Shown here: positions 15,873-23,363 of the stretch, in pieces
Layout of the letters: the number at the start of each line of letters is the position of its first letter
How positions within the stretch are numbered: the first letter of the stretch is position 1
Source: Alphaproteobacteria bacterium
GTDB lineage: Bacteria; Pseudomonadota; Alphaproteobacteria; ATCC43930; CGMCC-115725
Assembly (NCBI GenBank): GCA_030041335.1
Contig: JASHOB010000261.1
Location: 1-33,568, forward strand
Length of the DNA stretch: 33,568 nt
Reading direction: 5' to 3'
The notes under the pieces: generated by a model
The model's database searches: none
Seen by the model: the letters and a program-made list of their open reading frames with translations, nothing else
Told to the model about the DNA's origin: nothing
Made by a program: the position numbers and the translations under genes

Positions 15873-16843
15873 TATTTCGCCTTTGCCGCCCTGAGCGCGA
15901 AGCGGCGTCTGATCTCAGCGGCGGCGCGCGCCGTGTCGTCGGGCGGATCATAGCGCCACTGTTCGATCGTGCCGCTGAACGGCCGGGTGATGCCGGCGGC
16001 ACGCATCGCCTGGTGGAAGCGATCGAACTTGGCGGAGCCGCCGGCGAGATCGATGACGTGCACCGGCTTCCCGGTCGCCGCGGCTTCGCTGACCATGGAA
16101 ACGGAATCCGCGGTGACGACCACGGCATCGGCGCAGGCCAGCAAGCCGAGATACGGGTTCTCGCCGGTGCCGTCCCAGAGATAGACTTTTGCACCCTCGA
16201 GCCGGCGCTGCAATAGCGCGACGATTTCGGGGTCGGTGCGCCGCGATGGGGTGATGGCGAGCCCGTGTCCCTGATCGACAACCGCTTCGAGTTGCGCGGC
16301 AAACGATTGGGCGCGCTCGCTGGTGATCCGGTAAGCGCGGTTGCTGCCGCCGAGTAAAACCGCGATCAAAGGCCGCGGCAGATCGGCCAAGAGATGGGCG
16401 AACCGAGCCGCGGCTACCGCCAACTTTTCGGGCGTCACGCCATGCACGGCACCACGCGTGTGCATCACATTGGCGCCGTCGGCGCGATCATGCGCCGGCG
16501 CCACCATCAAATCGATCATCTGCCTGGCGAAATGCGGGTCCTGGACCTGGGCCCAAAACGTATCGCCTCCGCTTGCCCGCTTTACCGCACGTGCGAGCGC
16601 TACCGAGTTGCGGCCGCAGCCGATCACGATATCGGGCCAGGGCGGCTCGAGCCGATCGCCTTTCCCGCTCAGCGCGGCAAAAGGGCGCAGCCACAGCTGG
16701 GGCGGAAGATGTCGCCACGGCGCCCGCACCGCGAGGCGCTTTTCCACCACCGGCAAATTCAGCGCTTCGGCCAGGCCCAGCGCCTGGCTCGCCATACCCG
16801 GCTTGCCGTCGTGAAGCGCCCAAACTGTCGGCGGTTTCGGCAT
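15872..16843 (-). CDS. mitochondrial fission ELM1-family (DUF1022) protein
   Basis: A 323-residue protein of the ELM1 / DUF1022 family, known from plant mitochondrial fission factor ELM1 and widespread in Alphaproteobacteria, where its role is undefined. It resembles GT-B glycosyltransferases. Diagnostic blocks are the N-terminal WALHDGKPGMASQALGLAEAL, DIVIGCGRNSVALARAV, VQDPHFARQMIDLMVAPAHD, VLLGGSNRAYR and the C-terminal VVVTADSVSMVSEAAATGKPV, each read as a short adjoining block. The start is ATG 16843, and an upstream in-frame TTG at 16888 is less likely. It is coupled to the tandem PAP2 gene by a 1-nt overlap, so an envelope-lipid or glycan role is a reasonable inference. Confidence 0.88.
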   Translation of the reverse strand: MPKPPTVWALHDGKPGMASQALGLAEALNLPVVEKRLAVRAPWRHLPPQLWLRPFAALSGKGDRLEPPWPDIVIGCGRNSVALARAVKRASGGDTFWAQVQDPHFARQMIDLMVAPAHDRADGANVMHTRGAVHGVTPEKLAVAAARFAHLLADLPRPLIAVLLGGSNRAYRITSERAQSFAAQLEAVVDQGHGLAITPSRRTDPEIVALLQRRLEGAKVYLWDGTGENPYLGLLACADAVVVTADSVSMVSEAAATGKPVHVIDLAGGSAKFDRFHQAMRAAGITRPFSGTIEQWRYDPPDDTARAAAEIRRRFALRAAKAK

Positions 16844-16912
16844 GTGTGATCGTTCTCGAGTCTGATCGCGCGGCAATCCCTTGGGCAAGATGTGTCGCCC
16901 GGCCTATGCTTT

Positions 16913-16925
16913 GCAATATAATTGC
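16913..16925. promoter_or_regulatory. lrp promoter -10 overlapped by a GCAAT/ATTGC dyad
   Basis: GCAAT (16913-16917), ATA, then ATTGC (16921-16925) form a perfect inverted repeat. It overlaps a consensus -10 hexamer TATAAT at 16917-16922, about 48 nt before the lrp start codon. No good -35 is seen at 17 nt, which would suit a regulated promoter. The position fits negative autoregulation by the Lrp-type protein encoded downstream, as is common in this family. Confidence 0.5.
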
Positions 16926-16969
16926 GGTAATTCCGTCGGGGGAAGCCGAACCTCAGCACGAGAACAACC

Positions 16970-17467
16970 ATGCGCCGCGTAAAGCTCGACCGCATCGACC
17001 GTCAGATTCTGCGCGACCTCCAGGAGGATGGCCGCACCACGAATGTCGAATTGGCCAAGCGCGCCGGCATCTCGGCGCCGCCTTGCTTGCGGCGGGTGCG
17101 CGCGCTTGAGGCCGCCAAGGTGATCAGGGGCTATCACGCCGATATCGACGCAGAGGAATTGGGCTTCGGTGTCACCGTGTTCGCGCTGGTGGGATTGCAA
17201 AGCCAAGCAGAGCCGGATCTGCGTGCCTTCGAGCAGCTTACCGTCGGTTGGGCCGAAGTCCGTGAAACCTATATGCTGGCGGGCGAGACCGATTTCCTTT
17301 TGAAGATCGTCGCCACCGACTGGGATTCCTATCAGCGCTTCCTGACGACGCGACTGACGGCGGCCCCGAATGTTGCTCATGTCCGCTCGGCCCTGGCGAT
17401 TCGAGCGGCCAAGCAATTGCCGGGCGTGCCGATCACCGTCGAGGCACCGCAGGAAGCGCCGGCCTAG
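16970..17467 (+). CDS. Lrp/AsnC family transcriptional regulator
   Basis: A 165-residue feast/famine regulator. Residues 5-60 form the AsnC-type winged helix-turn-helix (LDRIDRQILRDLQEDGR, then NVELAKRAGISAPPCLRRVRAL), and residues 70-150 the RAM/ligand-binding domain with FALVGLQ, YMLAGETDFLLKIVATD and a C-terminal VRSALAIR. This is the cytosolic DNA-binding type that responds to amino acids. ATG 16970 follows a leader containing a perfect TATAAT and a dyad. An lrp gene directly before trxB and an LsrB-type lysR gene is a conserved order in Rhizobiales, but here an unrelated 631-codon gene lies between lrp and trxB. Confidence 0.92.
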   Translation: MRRVKLDRIDRQILRDLQEDGRTTNVELAKRAGISAPPCLRRVRALEAAKVIRGYHADIDAEELGFGVTVFALVGLQSQAEPDLRAFEQLTVGWAEVRETYMLAGETDFLLKIVATDWDSYQRFLTTRLTAAPNVAHVRSALAIRAAKQLPGVPITVEAPQEAPA

Positions 17468-17489
17468 CAATCGGTCCCCCCGATTGCTA
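17465..17489 (+). terminator. perfect 10-bp stem-loop overlapping the lrp stop codon
   Basis: TAGCAATCGG (17465-17474) and CCGATTGCTA (17480-17489) are perfect complements around a TCCCC loop. The stem includes the lrp TAG and ends 12 nt before the next start codon. No T-tract follows, so it may be an attenuator, an mRNA-stabilising hairpin or a protein-binding dyad. Its GCAAT / ATTGC half-sites repeat those in the lrp promoter dyad. Confidence 0.5.
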
Positions 17490-17501
17490 ATTGATGGGGT
17501 T

Positions 17502-19397
17502 ATGGCGCTCAGTATTGAGACCTTCAGCAATCTTCGCGGCGGCAACGCTTTTTTCAAGGCGGTGACGCATCCGCTGGCGGCGAACGCGATGTCGGCGCTG
17601 ATCGAGCGCGTGCGGGGGCGTGCGGTCGCGCTGGTCGACCCCGATGGGGTGGCGGACGCGCTGGGCGAGATTTACGATTTTGCCGGTCTCGACCTCGTCG
17701 GCACCTATGTGCAGGATGTGACGATGATCGGCCACGGCGTCCTTGGCGGTGCCGCTTTGCCGGTAACCGAGCTGCGCGCGGCCAAGGCACAAAGCGTGTT
17801 CATCGCGGCCTTCGACTGCGCGCGGATTGTCGAGAAGCTTGGGCCGCTGCTGCCGCCAGGGGCGGAGATTTTGAGCCTCGACCTCATCCGCTTGCCCGAT
17901 GAACTGTTGTCCAACCCCGCGCGTTATCTCGACACCATCAATTTCGCCACCAACTTTGCCTTGTTCCGCGACGAGGCCGGGTTCCACACCAGGCTTTCCA
18001 CCAGCGATTATTGGAGCGGCTACGGCGGACGCGGCGTGTCGCTGTGGCTCGCGCTTTTCGATCGTGACGGCAGGAACCTGGCGCAGTGGCGTGAAGCCGT
18101 GGCGCCCGACGGCGCTATCATCCTCGACAGCCGCGTCATCCGCGCGCGTTTTGGTCTGCCAGAGTTTACCGGTCAGTTGTTCCTGCACGCCGTCGGCATT
18201 GCCGGCCACGACATCGTCAAGTATGCGCTCGATACCGGCGACGAAGGCACGAGCCTCTCCGCGACGCACGATGCCAATTCCTGGCCGGCCGAATATTACG
18301 CGGGATTGCCGGCGCCGGACAGTGATGAGCGTGTCACCTTGTGGCTTCAGAACAGCCTGCCCTGCCCGATCCCGGCCCGGGCCGTCGGGATCAACCGGAT
18401 GGGCGGTGACGAGACGCGCTGGCTCGACCAGGCGGTACCGCCCTTCGCTACTTTGGCGGTGGATCTCGGCGCGATGTGGCCGGAGGCCCGTTGGCCCGAT
18501 CAGTTTGAGGTCGGCGCCGGCAAGTATTTCGTCCGGCCGCGCTACGAGATCGAAAGGCGGTCCAAACGCCGCATTGCGCATGTCAATGTCGAGCGTACCG
18601 ATCTGGAGCCCGACCCCAAGCTCGCCGAACTCGGCAATCTCATGGGCAAGGGCCATCTGTTGCCGGCGCCGATTTTGCCGTGCGACCGCTGGCGCACCGT
18701 CATTCAGCCGACCCCGATGGCACGGTCGCAACGCGAATTGCCGCTGGCGCTCTTGGTCTATGACGCCTCGGGCGTGGAAGTGACCCGGAAACCGCTCGGC
18801 CGGCTGCGCCGCGACCGGTCGGTTGCGATCGACCTCGACCAGGCGCTTGCTGGCACGGCCCTGCCAGGAGGCCAGGGCCACCTCGAATTGATTTACGATT
18901 TCGCTGCCGGTGGCAGCGGCGACGGCTGGCTCCACGCCCTATTCCGCTACGAGCATCGCGCGAGCGGCCACCAGGCCGACACCAGCTTCGGCGCGCACAT
19001 GTTCAACACCGCGCTCACCTACCGCGACGAGCCGCAATCCTATGCCGGCCGCGCCCCAGGCCTGTCGACCCGGCTCTATTTGCGGCTCGGCGATGCCCCC
19101 TACGACACCATCTGCCACCTGATCTATCCGGCGTCGACGCCATGGCTGCGACAAAGCACGACCGACCTGGTGCTGCACGACCGAGTCGGCCGGGAAGTCG
19201 CGCGCAAACGCCTCACAATTCCCTGCTCCGGCTCGCTGTTCTGGCACTACGGCGAGGTGTTCAACGGGCCCGAGCGCGCCCGGGCGGGCGACGGCGGCTT
19301 TGTCCTGATTCGTGACGTGACATGCCGGCTTTTCGGCTATCATGGCCTGCTTGGCCCGGACGGGGAATTCAGCCTCGACCACATGTTCGGCTTCTAA
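17502..19397 (+). CDS. unrecognised 631-residue protein with degenerate beta-type repeats
   Basis: I do not recognise this family. The protein is 631 residues, without a signal peptide or membrane segment, and rich in Trp, Tyr, Arg and Asp. The first 130 residues look Rossmann-like (alternating strands and helices: RAVALVDPDGVADAL, LDLVGTYVQDVTMIG, SVFIAAFDCARIVEKL). The rest is beta-rich and contains three short similar units, LFDRDGRNLAQW (D187, G190), VYDASGVEVTRK (D421, G424) and LHDRVGREVARK (D560, G563), each on the same hydrophobic-D-x-x-G pattern, which suggests repeated beta-sandwich domains. ATG 17502 follows GGGG, and a hairpin lies just upstream. It sits between lrp and trxB, 9 nt before trxB, so it is probably cotranscribed with trxB. 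No function is proposed. Confidence 0.85.
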   Translation: MALSIETFSNLRGGNAFFKAVTHPLAANAMSALIERVRGRAVALVDPDGVADALGEIYDFAGLDLVGTYVQDVTMIGHGVLGGAALPVTELRAAKAQSVFIAAFDCARIVEKLGPLLPPGAEILSLDLIRLPDELLSNPARYLDTINFATNFALFRDEAGFHTRLSTSDYWSGYGGRGVSLWLALFDRDGRNLAQWREAVAPDGAIILDSRVIRARFGLPEFTGQLFLHAVGIAGHDIVKYALDTGDEGTSLSATHDANSWPAEYYAGLPAPDSDERVTLWLQNSLPCPIPARAVGINRMGGDETRWLDQAVPPFATLAVDLGAMWPEARWPDQFEVGAGKYFVRPRYEIERRSKRRIAHVNVERTDLEPDPKLAELGNLMGKGHLLPAPILPCDRWRTVIQPTPMARSQRELPLALLVYDASGVEVTRKPLGRLRRDRSVAIDLDQALAGTALPGGQGHLELIYDFAAGGSGDGWLHALFRYEHRASGHQADTSFGAHMFNTALTYRDEPQSYAGRAPGLSTRLYLRLGDAPYDTICHLIYPASTPWLRQSTTDLVLHDRVGREVARKRLTIPCSGSLFWHYGEVFNGPERARAGDGGFVLIRDVTCRLFGYHGLLGPDGEFSLDHMFGF

Positions 19398-19406
19398 CGG
19401 CGCACC

Positions 19407-20387
19407 ATGTCGACCCAATCGCACACCCACCGTACCCGCCTTCTGGTCATCGGCTCCGGCCCTGCCGGCTATACCGCCGCGATCTATGCCGCGCGTGCCA
19501 ATCTGGCGCCCCTCGTGGTTACCGGCCTGACCCCCGGCGGCCAACTTACCATCACCACCGAGGTCGAAAACTACCCCGGTTTCGGCCGCGCCATCATGGG
19601 CCCCGACCTCATGGAGGCGATGCGCGAACAGTCGCTCCACGTCGGCGCTCGACTGATCAATGACACGATTGTGGCGCTCGACCTCAAACGCCGTCCCTTC
19701 GTCGCCCGCGGCGACAGCGGCGATTTCTACGAGGGGGACGCGGTCGCGATCTGCACGGGCGCGGAGGCACGCTGGCTCGGTGTGCCGGGCGAGGCGGTTT
19801 ATCGCGGCTTCGGCGTTTCGGCCTGCGCCACCTGCGACGGATTTTTCTTTCGCGGCAAGGAAGTCGTCGTGGTCGGCGGCGGCAACACCGCCGCCGAAGA
19901 AGCGCTCTATCTGACGCATCATGCCAGCCGCGTGACCGTGGTGCATCGCCGCGATCAGTTGCGTGCCGACAAGACGATGCAGGCGCGGCTTTTCGCCAAT
20001 CCCAAAATCCGTCCGGTCTGGAACAGCGTCGTCGAGGAAGTCTTGGGTGAGGCGACGCCGCCAAAAGTTACCGGCGTCCGCATCCGCAACGTGGTGACCG
20101 GCGCCCAGAGCGATGTTGCGTGCGACGGCCTCTTTGTCGCGATCGGGCACGACCCGTCGACCGCCTTGGTCGCGGGCCAGCTCGAATTGGATCGTGATGG
20201 CTATATCGTGACCGCGCCCGATTCGACGGCGACCTCAATTCCGGGGGTCTTCGCCGCCGGCGACGTCAAAGACAAAATATTCCGTCAGGCAGTGACCGCC
20301 GCCGGCATGGGCTGCATGGCGGCACTGGAGGCCGAACGTTTCCTCGCCGAGGAAGATGCGGCCGCGACCCTCAAGGCGGCGGAATAG
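19407..20387 (+). CDS. trxB: thioredoxin-disulfide reductase
   Basis: An FAD flavoenzyme of 326 residues that passes electrons from NADPH to thioredoxin. The FAD-binding GSGPAG is at 16-21, the redox-active pair CATC at 140-143, the NADPH-binding GGGNTAAEE at about 157-165, and the C-terminal FAD motif is FAAGDVKDKIFRQAVTAAGMG (read as adjoining blocks). The N-terminal extension before the Rossmann strand is short and normal. It lies 9 nt after the unrecognised gene and 11 nt before the LysR gene, in the conserved lrp-trxB-lysR neighbourhood. It fits cytoplasmic thiol-redox defence. Confidence 0.97.
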   Translation: MSTQSHTHRTRLLVIGSGPAGYTAAIYAARANLAPLVVTGLTPGGQLTITTEVENYPGFGRAIMGPDLMEAMREQSLHVGARLINDTIVALDLKRRPFVARGDSGDFYEGDAVAICTGAEARWLGVPGEAVYRGFGVSACATCDGFFFRGKEVVVVGGGNTAAEEALYLTHHASRVTVVHRRDQLRADKTMQARLFANPKIRPVWNSVVEEVLGEATPPKVTGVRIRNVVTGAQSDVACDGLFVAIGHDPSTALVAGQLELDRDGYIVTAPDSTATSIPGVFAAGDVKDKIFRQAVTAAGMGCMAALEAERFLAEEDAAATLKAAE

Positions 20388-20398
20388 TCGCCGTGGCG

Positions 20399-21289
20399 AT
20401 GGATTGGGATAAGCTGCGCGTGTTTCACGCCGTCGCGGAGGCGGGGAGTTTCACCCATGCCGGGGAAGCGCTCAACCTCAGCCAGTCTGCCGTCAGCCGC
20501 CAGATCAGCGCCCTCGAAGAGAGCCTGTCGGTGCCGCTGTTTCATCGCCACGCTCGGGGCCTCATTCTGACCGAACAAGGCGACCTGCTCTATCACACGG
20601 CGCGCGAAGTATTCGGCAAGCTGGCGATGACGGAGTCGATGCTGACCGAGAGCAAGGATCGGCCGCGCGGTCCGCTCAAGGTTACCACGACCGTGTCGTT
20701 CGGCTCGGCCTGGTTGACGCCGCGTATCCGCGAGTTTCTCGATCTTTATCCCGAAATCCAGCTCACCGTGCTGGTCGATGACAGCGAACTCGACCTGTCG
20801 ATGCGGGAGGCCGATGTCGCCATCCGCATGTCGCCGCCGCGGCAGCCGGACCTGGTGCAGCGTCACCTGATGTCGGTGCGCTATCACATCTATGCGTCAC
20901 CCGATTACCTGAAGCGGCACGGCAATCCCAAAAAAGTCGACGATCTCAACCGCCATCGCATCATTGTCTACGGCGAAGACGGGCGGCCGCCGGTTCGGAA
21001 CATCAATTGGCTGATGGAGGCGGGATTGAAGTCGGGCCAGGAGCGCCGGCCGATCCTTTCCATCAACAATGCCCACGCAATTTTGCGCGCGGTGCAGAGC
21101 GGCGTCGGTATCGGCGCCGTGCCGGATTTCATGGCGGCCGACGCCGAGGGGCTGACCCGGATCTTGCCGGAATTGCAGGGCCCTGAAGGCGAAGCCTATT
21201 TCGTCTATCCGGAGGAACTGCGCTCTTCGAAACGCATCGCCGTGTTCCGCGAATTCCTGGTCCGCAAGGTGGCCGAAATGCGGAACTGA
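20399..21289 (+). CDS. LysR family regulator, LsrB/VtlR-like
   Basis: A 296-residue LysR-type regulator. The winged helix-turn-helix spans about residues 1-60, with MDWDKLRVFHAVAEAGS, FTHAGEALNLSQSAVSRQI and LFHRHARGLILTEQG, a sequence strongly reminiscent of LsrB of Rhizobium and VtlR of Brucella. The periplasmic-binding-protein-like effector domain follows (about 90-290). Those homologues also lie directly after trxB and control oxidative-stress, envelope or small-RNA genes. I prefer ATG 20399, because the N-terminus then matches the family. GTG 20393 is two codons earlier. Assignment to LsrB/VtlR rests on sequence resemblance and synteny, and the target genes are unknown. Confidence 0.9.
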   Translation: MDWDKLRVFHAVAEAGSFTHAGEALNLSQSAVSRQISALEESLSVPLFHRHARGLILTEQGDLLYHTAREVFGKLAMTESMLTESKDRPRGPLKVTTTVSFGSAWLTPRIREFLDLYPEIQLTVLVDDSELDLSMREADVAIRMSPPRQPDLVQRHLMSVRYHIYASPDYLKRHGNPKKVDDLNRHRIIVYGEDGRPPVRNINWLMEAGLKSGQERRPILSINNAHAILRAVQSGVGIGAVPDFMAADAEGLTRILPELQGPEGEAYFVYPEELRSSKRIAVFREFLVRKVAEMRN

Positions 21290-21293
21290 CCGA

Positions 21294-21677
21294 CTAGTGC
21301 ACGATGCGCCAGGTGCCATCCGGCTGCGGGCATGCGAGCCCGCGCGCCAGGCGCGGCTGCCCGTCGACGATGACGGTTGATTCGAATTCGCGGCACTCGC
21401 CAAGCTGCGATTCGGCGGCGCCGCTGCGTGGCGGGGGCGGCGGCACCGAATAGACCGGCGGCGGATAAGCATAGGCGGGTGGCGCATAGGCGTCGTAAGG
21501 CCCCCACCACGGACCGTAGCCGAAACCCAAACCGACAATGCTGCCGCGGCTCACCCGATAGAGCAAATCGCCCGGGCTCGACGCCGTCGGCGCGTCCGTC
21601 GGCAGCGCAGCCGCGACGGCGATTCCCCACGACATAATCAACAGAACCGCCCCCAAGGCTGGGAAGCGAAAAGGCAA
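21294..21677 (-). CDS. secreted surface protein (RT0821/Lpp0805-like)
   Basis: A 127-residue exported protein. A signal peptide of about 24 residues (PALGAVLLIMSWGIAVAAA) is followed by a Tyr/Pro/Gly-rich central part and a C-terminal domain with two cysteines (GECREFESTVIVDG and ACPQPDGTWRIV). That C-terminal pattern is typical of the RT0821/Lpp0805 family of surface proteins, whose function is not known. The start is TTG 21677 with GGAGG 6 nt upstream, and the nearby ATG at 21682 is in another frame. It lies 56 nt downstream of the glycine-zipper lipoprotein gene, a pairing that suggests a shared envelope role. It converges with the LysR gene, with only 4 nt between stops. Confidence 0.82.
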   Translation of the reverse strand: MPFRFPALGAVLLIMSWGIAVAAALPTDAPTASSPGDLLYRVSRGSIVGLGFGYGPWWGPYDAYAPPAYAYPPPVYSVPPPPPRSGAAESQLGECREFESTVIVDGQPRLARGLACPQPDGTWRIVH

Positions 21678-21733
21678 CGCATTCCTCCGGGCACCCTGGC
21701 ACGCCCCCTGCTAACACAAGAGAGGCGCCGCGC

Positions 21734-21976
21734 CTACTCCCAAACCGGCTTGCCAAGATCGACTTGCGCCGGCGTCGTGGCGGCTCCTGCTGCCCCGCCA
21801 GCCGCCGCACCCGCGGCGGCGCCGATCGCCGGAACGCCGAAGAAAGCGCCGATTGCGGCGCCGCCGGCTGCGCCGAGACCGGCGCCGGTGAGCGCCCGGT
21901 CGCCAGGATTGCTGCCGCAAGCCGCGACCAACAAGCTCAGCGCCAGAACCGTAACCAAACCAATTCGCGAAACCAT
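21734..21976 (-). CDS. small glycine-zipper lipoprotein
   Basis: An 80-residue lipoprotein precursor. The signal peptide ends in the lipobox LVAAC, so Cys20 would be lipidated. The remaining part is almost entirely a Gly/Ala-zipper (GAGLGAAGGAAIGAFFG, then AIGAAAGAAAGGAAGAA), as in outer-membrane SmpA/SlyB-like small lipoproteins, and ends in QVDLGKPVWE. It would sit in the outer or inner membrane with the zipper inserted or pairing with itself. GGAGAG lies 7 nt before the ATG. It is followed by the RT0821-like surface protein gene on the same strand. Its exact function is unknown. Confidence 0.85.
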   Translation of the reverse strand: MVSRIGLVTVLALSLLVAACGSNPGDRALTGAGLGAAGGAAIGAFFGVPAIGAAAGAAAGGAAGAATTPAQVDLGKPVWE

Positions 21977-22108
21977 GCAGTCTCTCCGCTATGGCTGGAT
22001 TCATTTTCAGCATACAGCAGAAAGGTCTGCTATACCAGTAACTTATCGGGCGTTATCGCCGGATGTCCTCGCTATTATCATATAACTTATTGAAATAACT
22101 AATAAAAT
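21977..22108. promoter_or_regulatory. AT-rich region with hairpins before the lipoprotein gene
   Basis: The 132 nt between msrP and the lipoprotein gene, both on the minus strand, are AT-rich. They contain the perfect inverted repeat AGCAGA / TCTGCT (22016-22021, 22026-22031) around a 4-nt loop, a second small GGCG-type stem-loop, and two copies of ATAAGTTA on the minus strand. No T-rich terminator follows msrP. I read it as the lipoprotein promoter and leader. Confidence 0.4.
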
Positions 22109-23089
22109 CTAGGCGAAGAGCCGCTCCCCCTGCAAATGGTCATAAAGATGCGCGACGTGGTCGCCATAGCCGTTCCACATCAGCGTCGGTACTCGCTCGT
22201 CGGTACCGATGACCCGCTCGGTGGCCTGGCTCCAGCGCGGATGCGGCACCGCCGGATTGACGTTGGCCCAGAAGCCATACTCGCTTTCTTGCAGATCCTC
22301 CCAGAAGGTGCGGGGCTGTTTGTCGGTGAAGGTGAACTTGACGATCGACTTGACCGATTTGAAGCCATATTTCCATGGCACGGCGAGCCGCAGCGGCGCG
22401 CCGTCCTGTTTCGGCACCGGTTTGCCGTACATGCCGGTGACGAGGAAGGCGAGTTCGTTGGTCGCTTCGGCCATGGTCAGACCTTCGACATAGGGCCACG
22501 GATAGAGCGGCTCGCTCTGCCCGGGTGCCACGTCGGGGTTCATGAAAGTCACCATTTTGAGGTAAGTCGCCCCCGACAGCGGCTTGGCGAGGGCGACAAA
22601 TTCCTTGAGGGCGAAGCCGCTCCATGGCACCGCCATGGACCAGGCCTCGACACAGCGGTGCCGATAAAGCCGCTCTTCGCGATAGGCCGCCATCTTCGCC
22701 AAAAGATCATCGATGCCGATCCGGAACGGTTTTTCCACCATGCCGTCGACCGCGATCGTCCAGGGTCGGATCGGCAGCGCTTGGGCTAGCTCCACCAGCT
22801 CCTTGTCGGTGCTGAACTCATAGAAATTATTGTAGTCGGTGGAATATTTGGCGTCGGTGATCGGCCGGTCGAGCTTGTACTGGTTGTTGCGCTTGAAGGG
22901 GTAGAGCTTGGCCGAGGGATCGGGCGCGGGTGCATCGGCGGCAAAGGCGGTGGCGAACGGCGCCTCGGCTGCTAGCGCCATAGCACCCAATCCCATGGCC
23001 CTGAGCACGGCGCGCCGATTTGCATAGACGCTTTCCGGTGTCGCCTGGCTTTCGGGAATCTCCCAGCCGCGTTTCGATTTGACCCTCAT
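22109..23089 (-). CDS. msrP: protein-methionine-sulfoxide reductase catalytic subunit MsrP
   Basis: A periplasmic molybdenum enzyme of 326 residues (YedY family) that reduces methionine sulfoxide in oxidised envelope proteins. A Tat signal is visible: NRRAVLRAMG at about 24-33, followed by a hydrophobic stretch and AFAADAPAPD. The molybdopterin Cys lies in RHRCVEAWSM (C146), and other family blocks are NNFYEFSTDKE, GFALKEFVALAKPL and the C-terminal MWNGYGDHVAHLY. It binds Mo-molybdopterin without the guanine nucleotide, which the moaD/moaE genes in this window help to make. ATG 23089 has GGAG 7 nt upstream. The heme-membrane partner msrQ, usually next to msrP, is absent here. Confidence 0.95.
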   Translation of the reverse strand: MRVKSKRGWEIPESQATPESVYANRRAVLRAMGLGAMALAAEAPFATAFAADAPAPDPSAKLYPFKRNNQYKLDRPITDAKYSTDYNNFYEFSTDKELVELAQALPIRPWTIAVDGMVEKPFRIGIDDLLAKMAAYREERLYRHRCVEAWSMAVPWSGFALKEFVALAKPLSGATYLKMVTFMNPDVAPGQSEPLYPWPYVEGLTMAEATNELAFLVTGMYGKPVPKQDGAPLRLAVPWKYGFKSVKSIVKFTFTDKQPRTFWEDLQESEYGFWANVNPAVPHPRWSQATERVIGTDERVPTLMWNGYGDHVAHLYDHLQGERLFA

Positions 23090-23363
23090 GATTTGCTCCT
23101 CAGGACCCTCATGGCCACGAGATAGGCGCAATTCCGCGCACCTGCCAATCAAAGTCTCGCGACCGGCCCGCGAGCGCGATTGAATCGGCGGCACCTTGGC
23201 TTGCGGCCGCGTTGCGAGTGCGTGCCCAAGCATCGTCACTGACACTCCGCCGGCCGACGGCAGCGGCAGCGAACCCGATCGGGCCCGGCACACATCTGGC
23301 GCTCCTCAGTTTCGCAACCGCTTTTTGCGGCGGCGGGACCAACGACGGTACCGCCCGCGACGG
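23090..23363. other. intergenic region upstream of msrP
   Basis: The 274 nt between the GMC oxidoreductase stop and msrP carry the msrP ribosome-binding site and presumably its promoter. The base composition is as GC-rich as the coding DNA. I see no clear -35/-10 pair, no convincing open frame with a ribosome-binding site, and no RNA-like structure. Confidence 0.4.
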
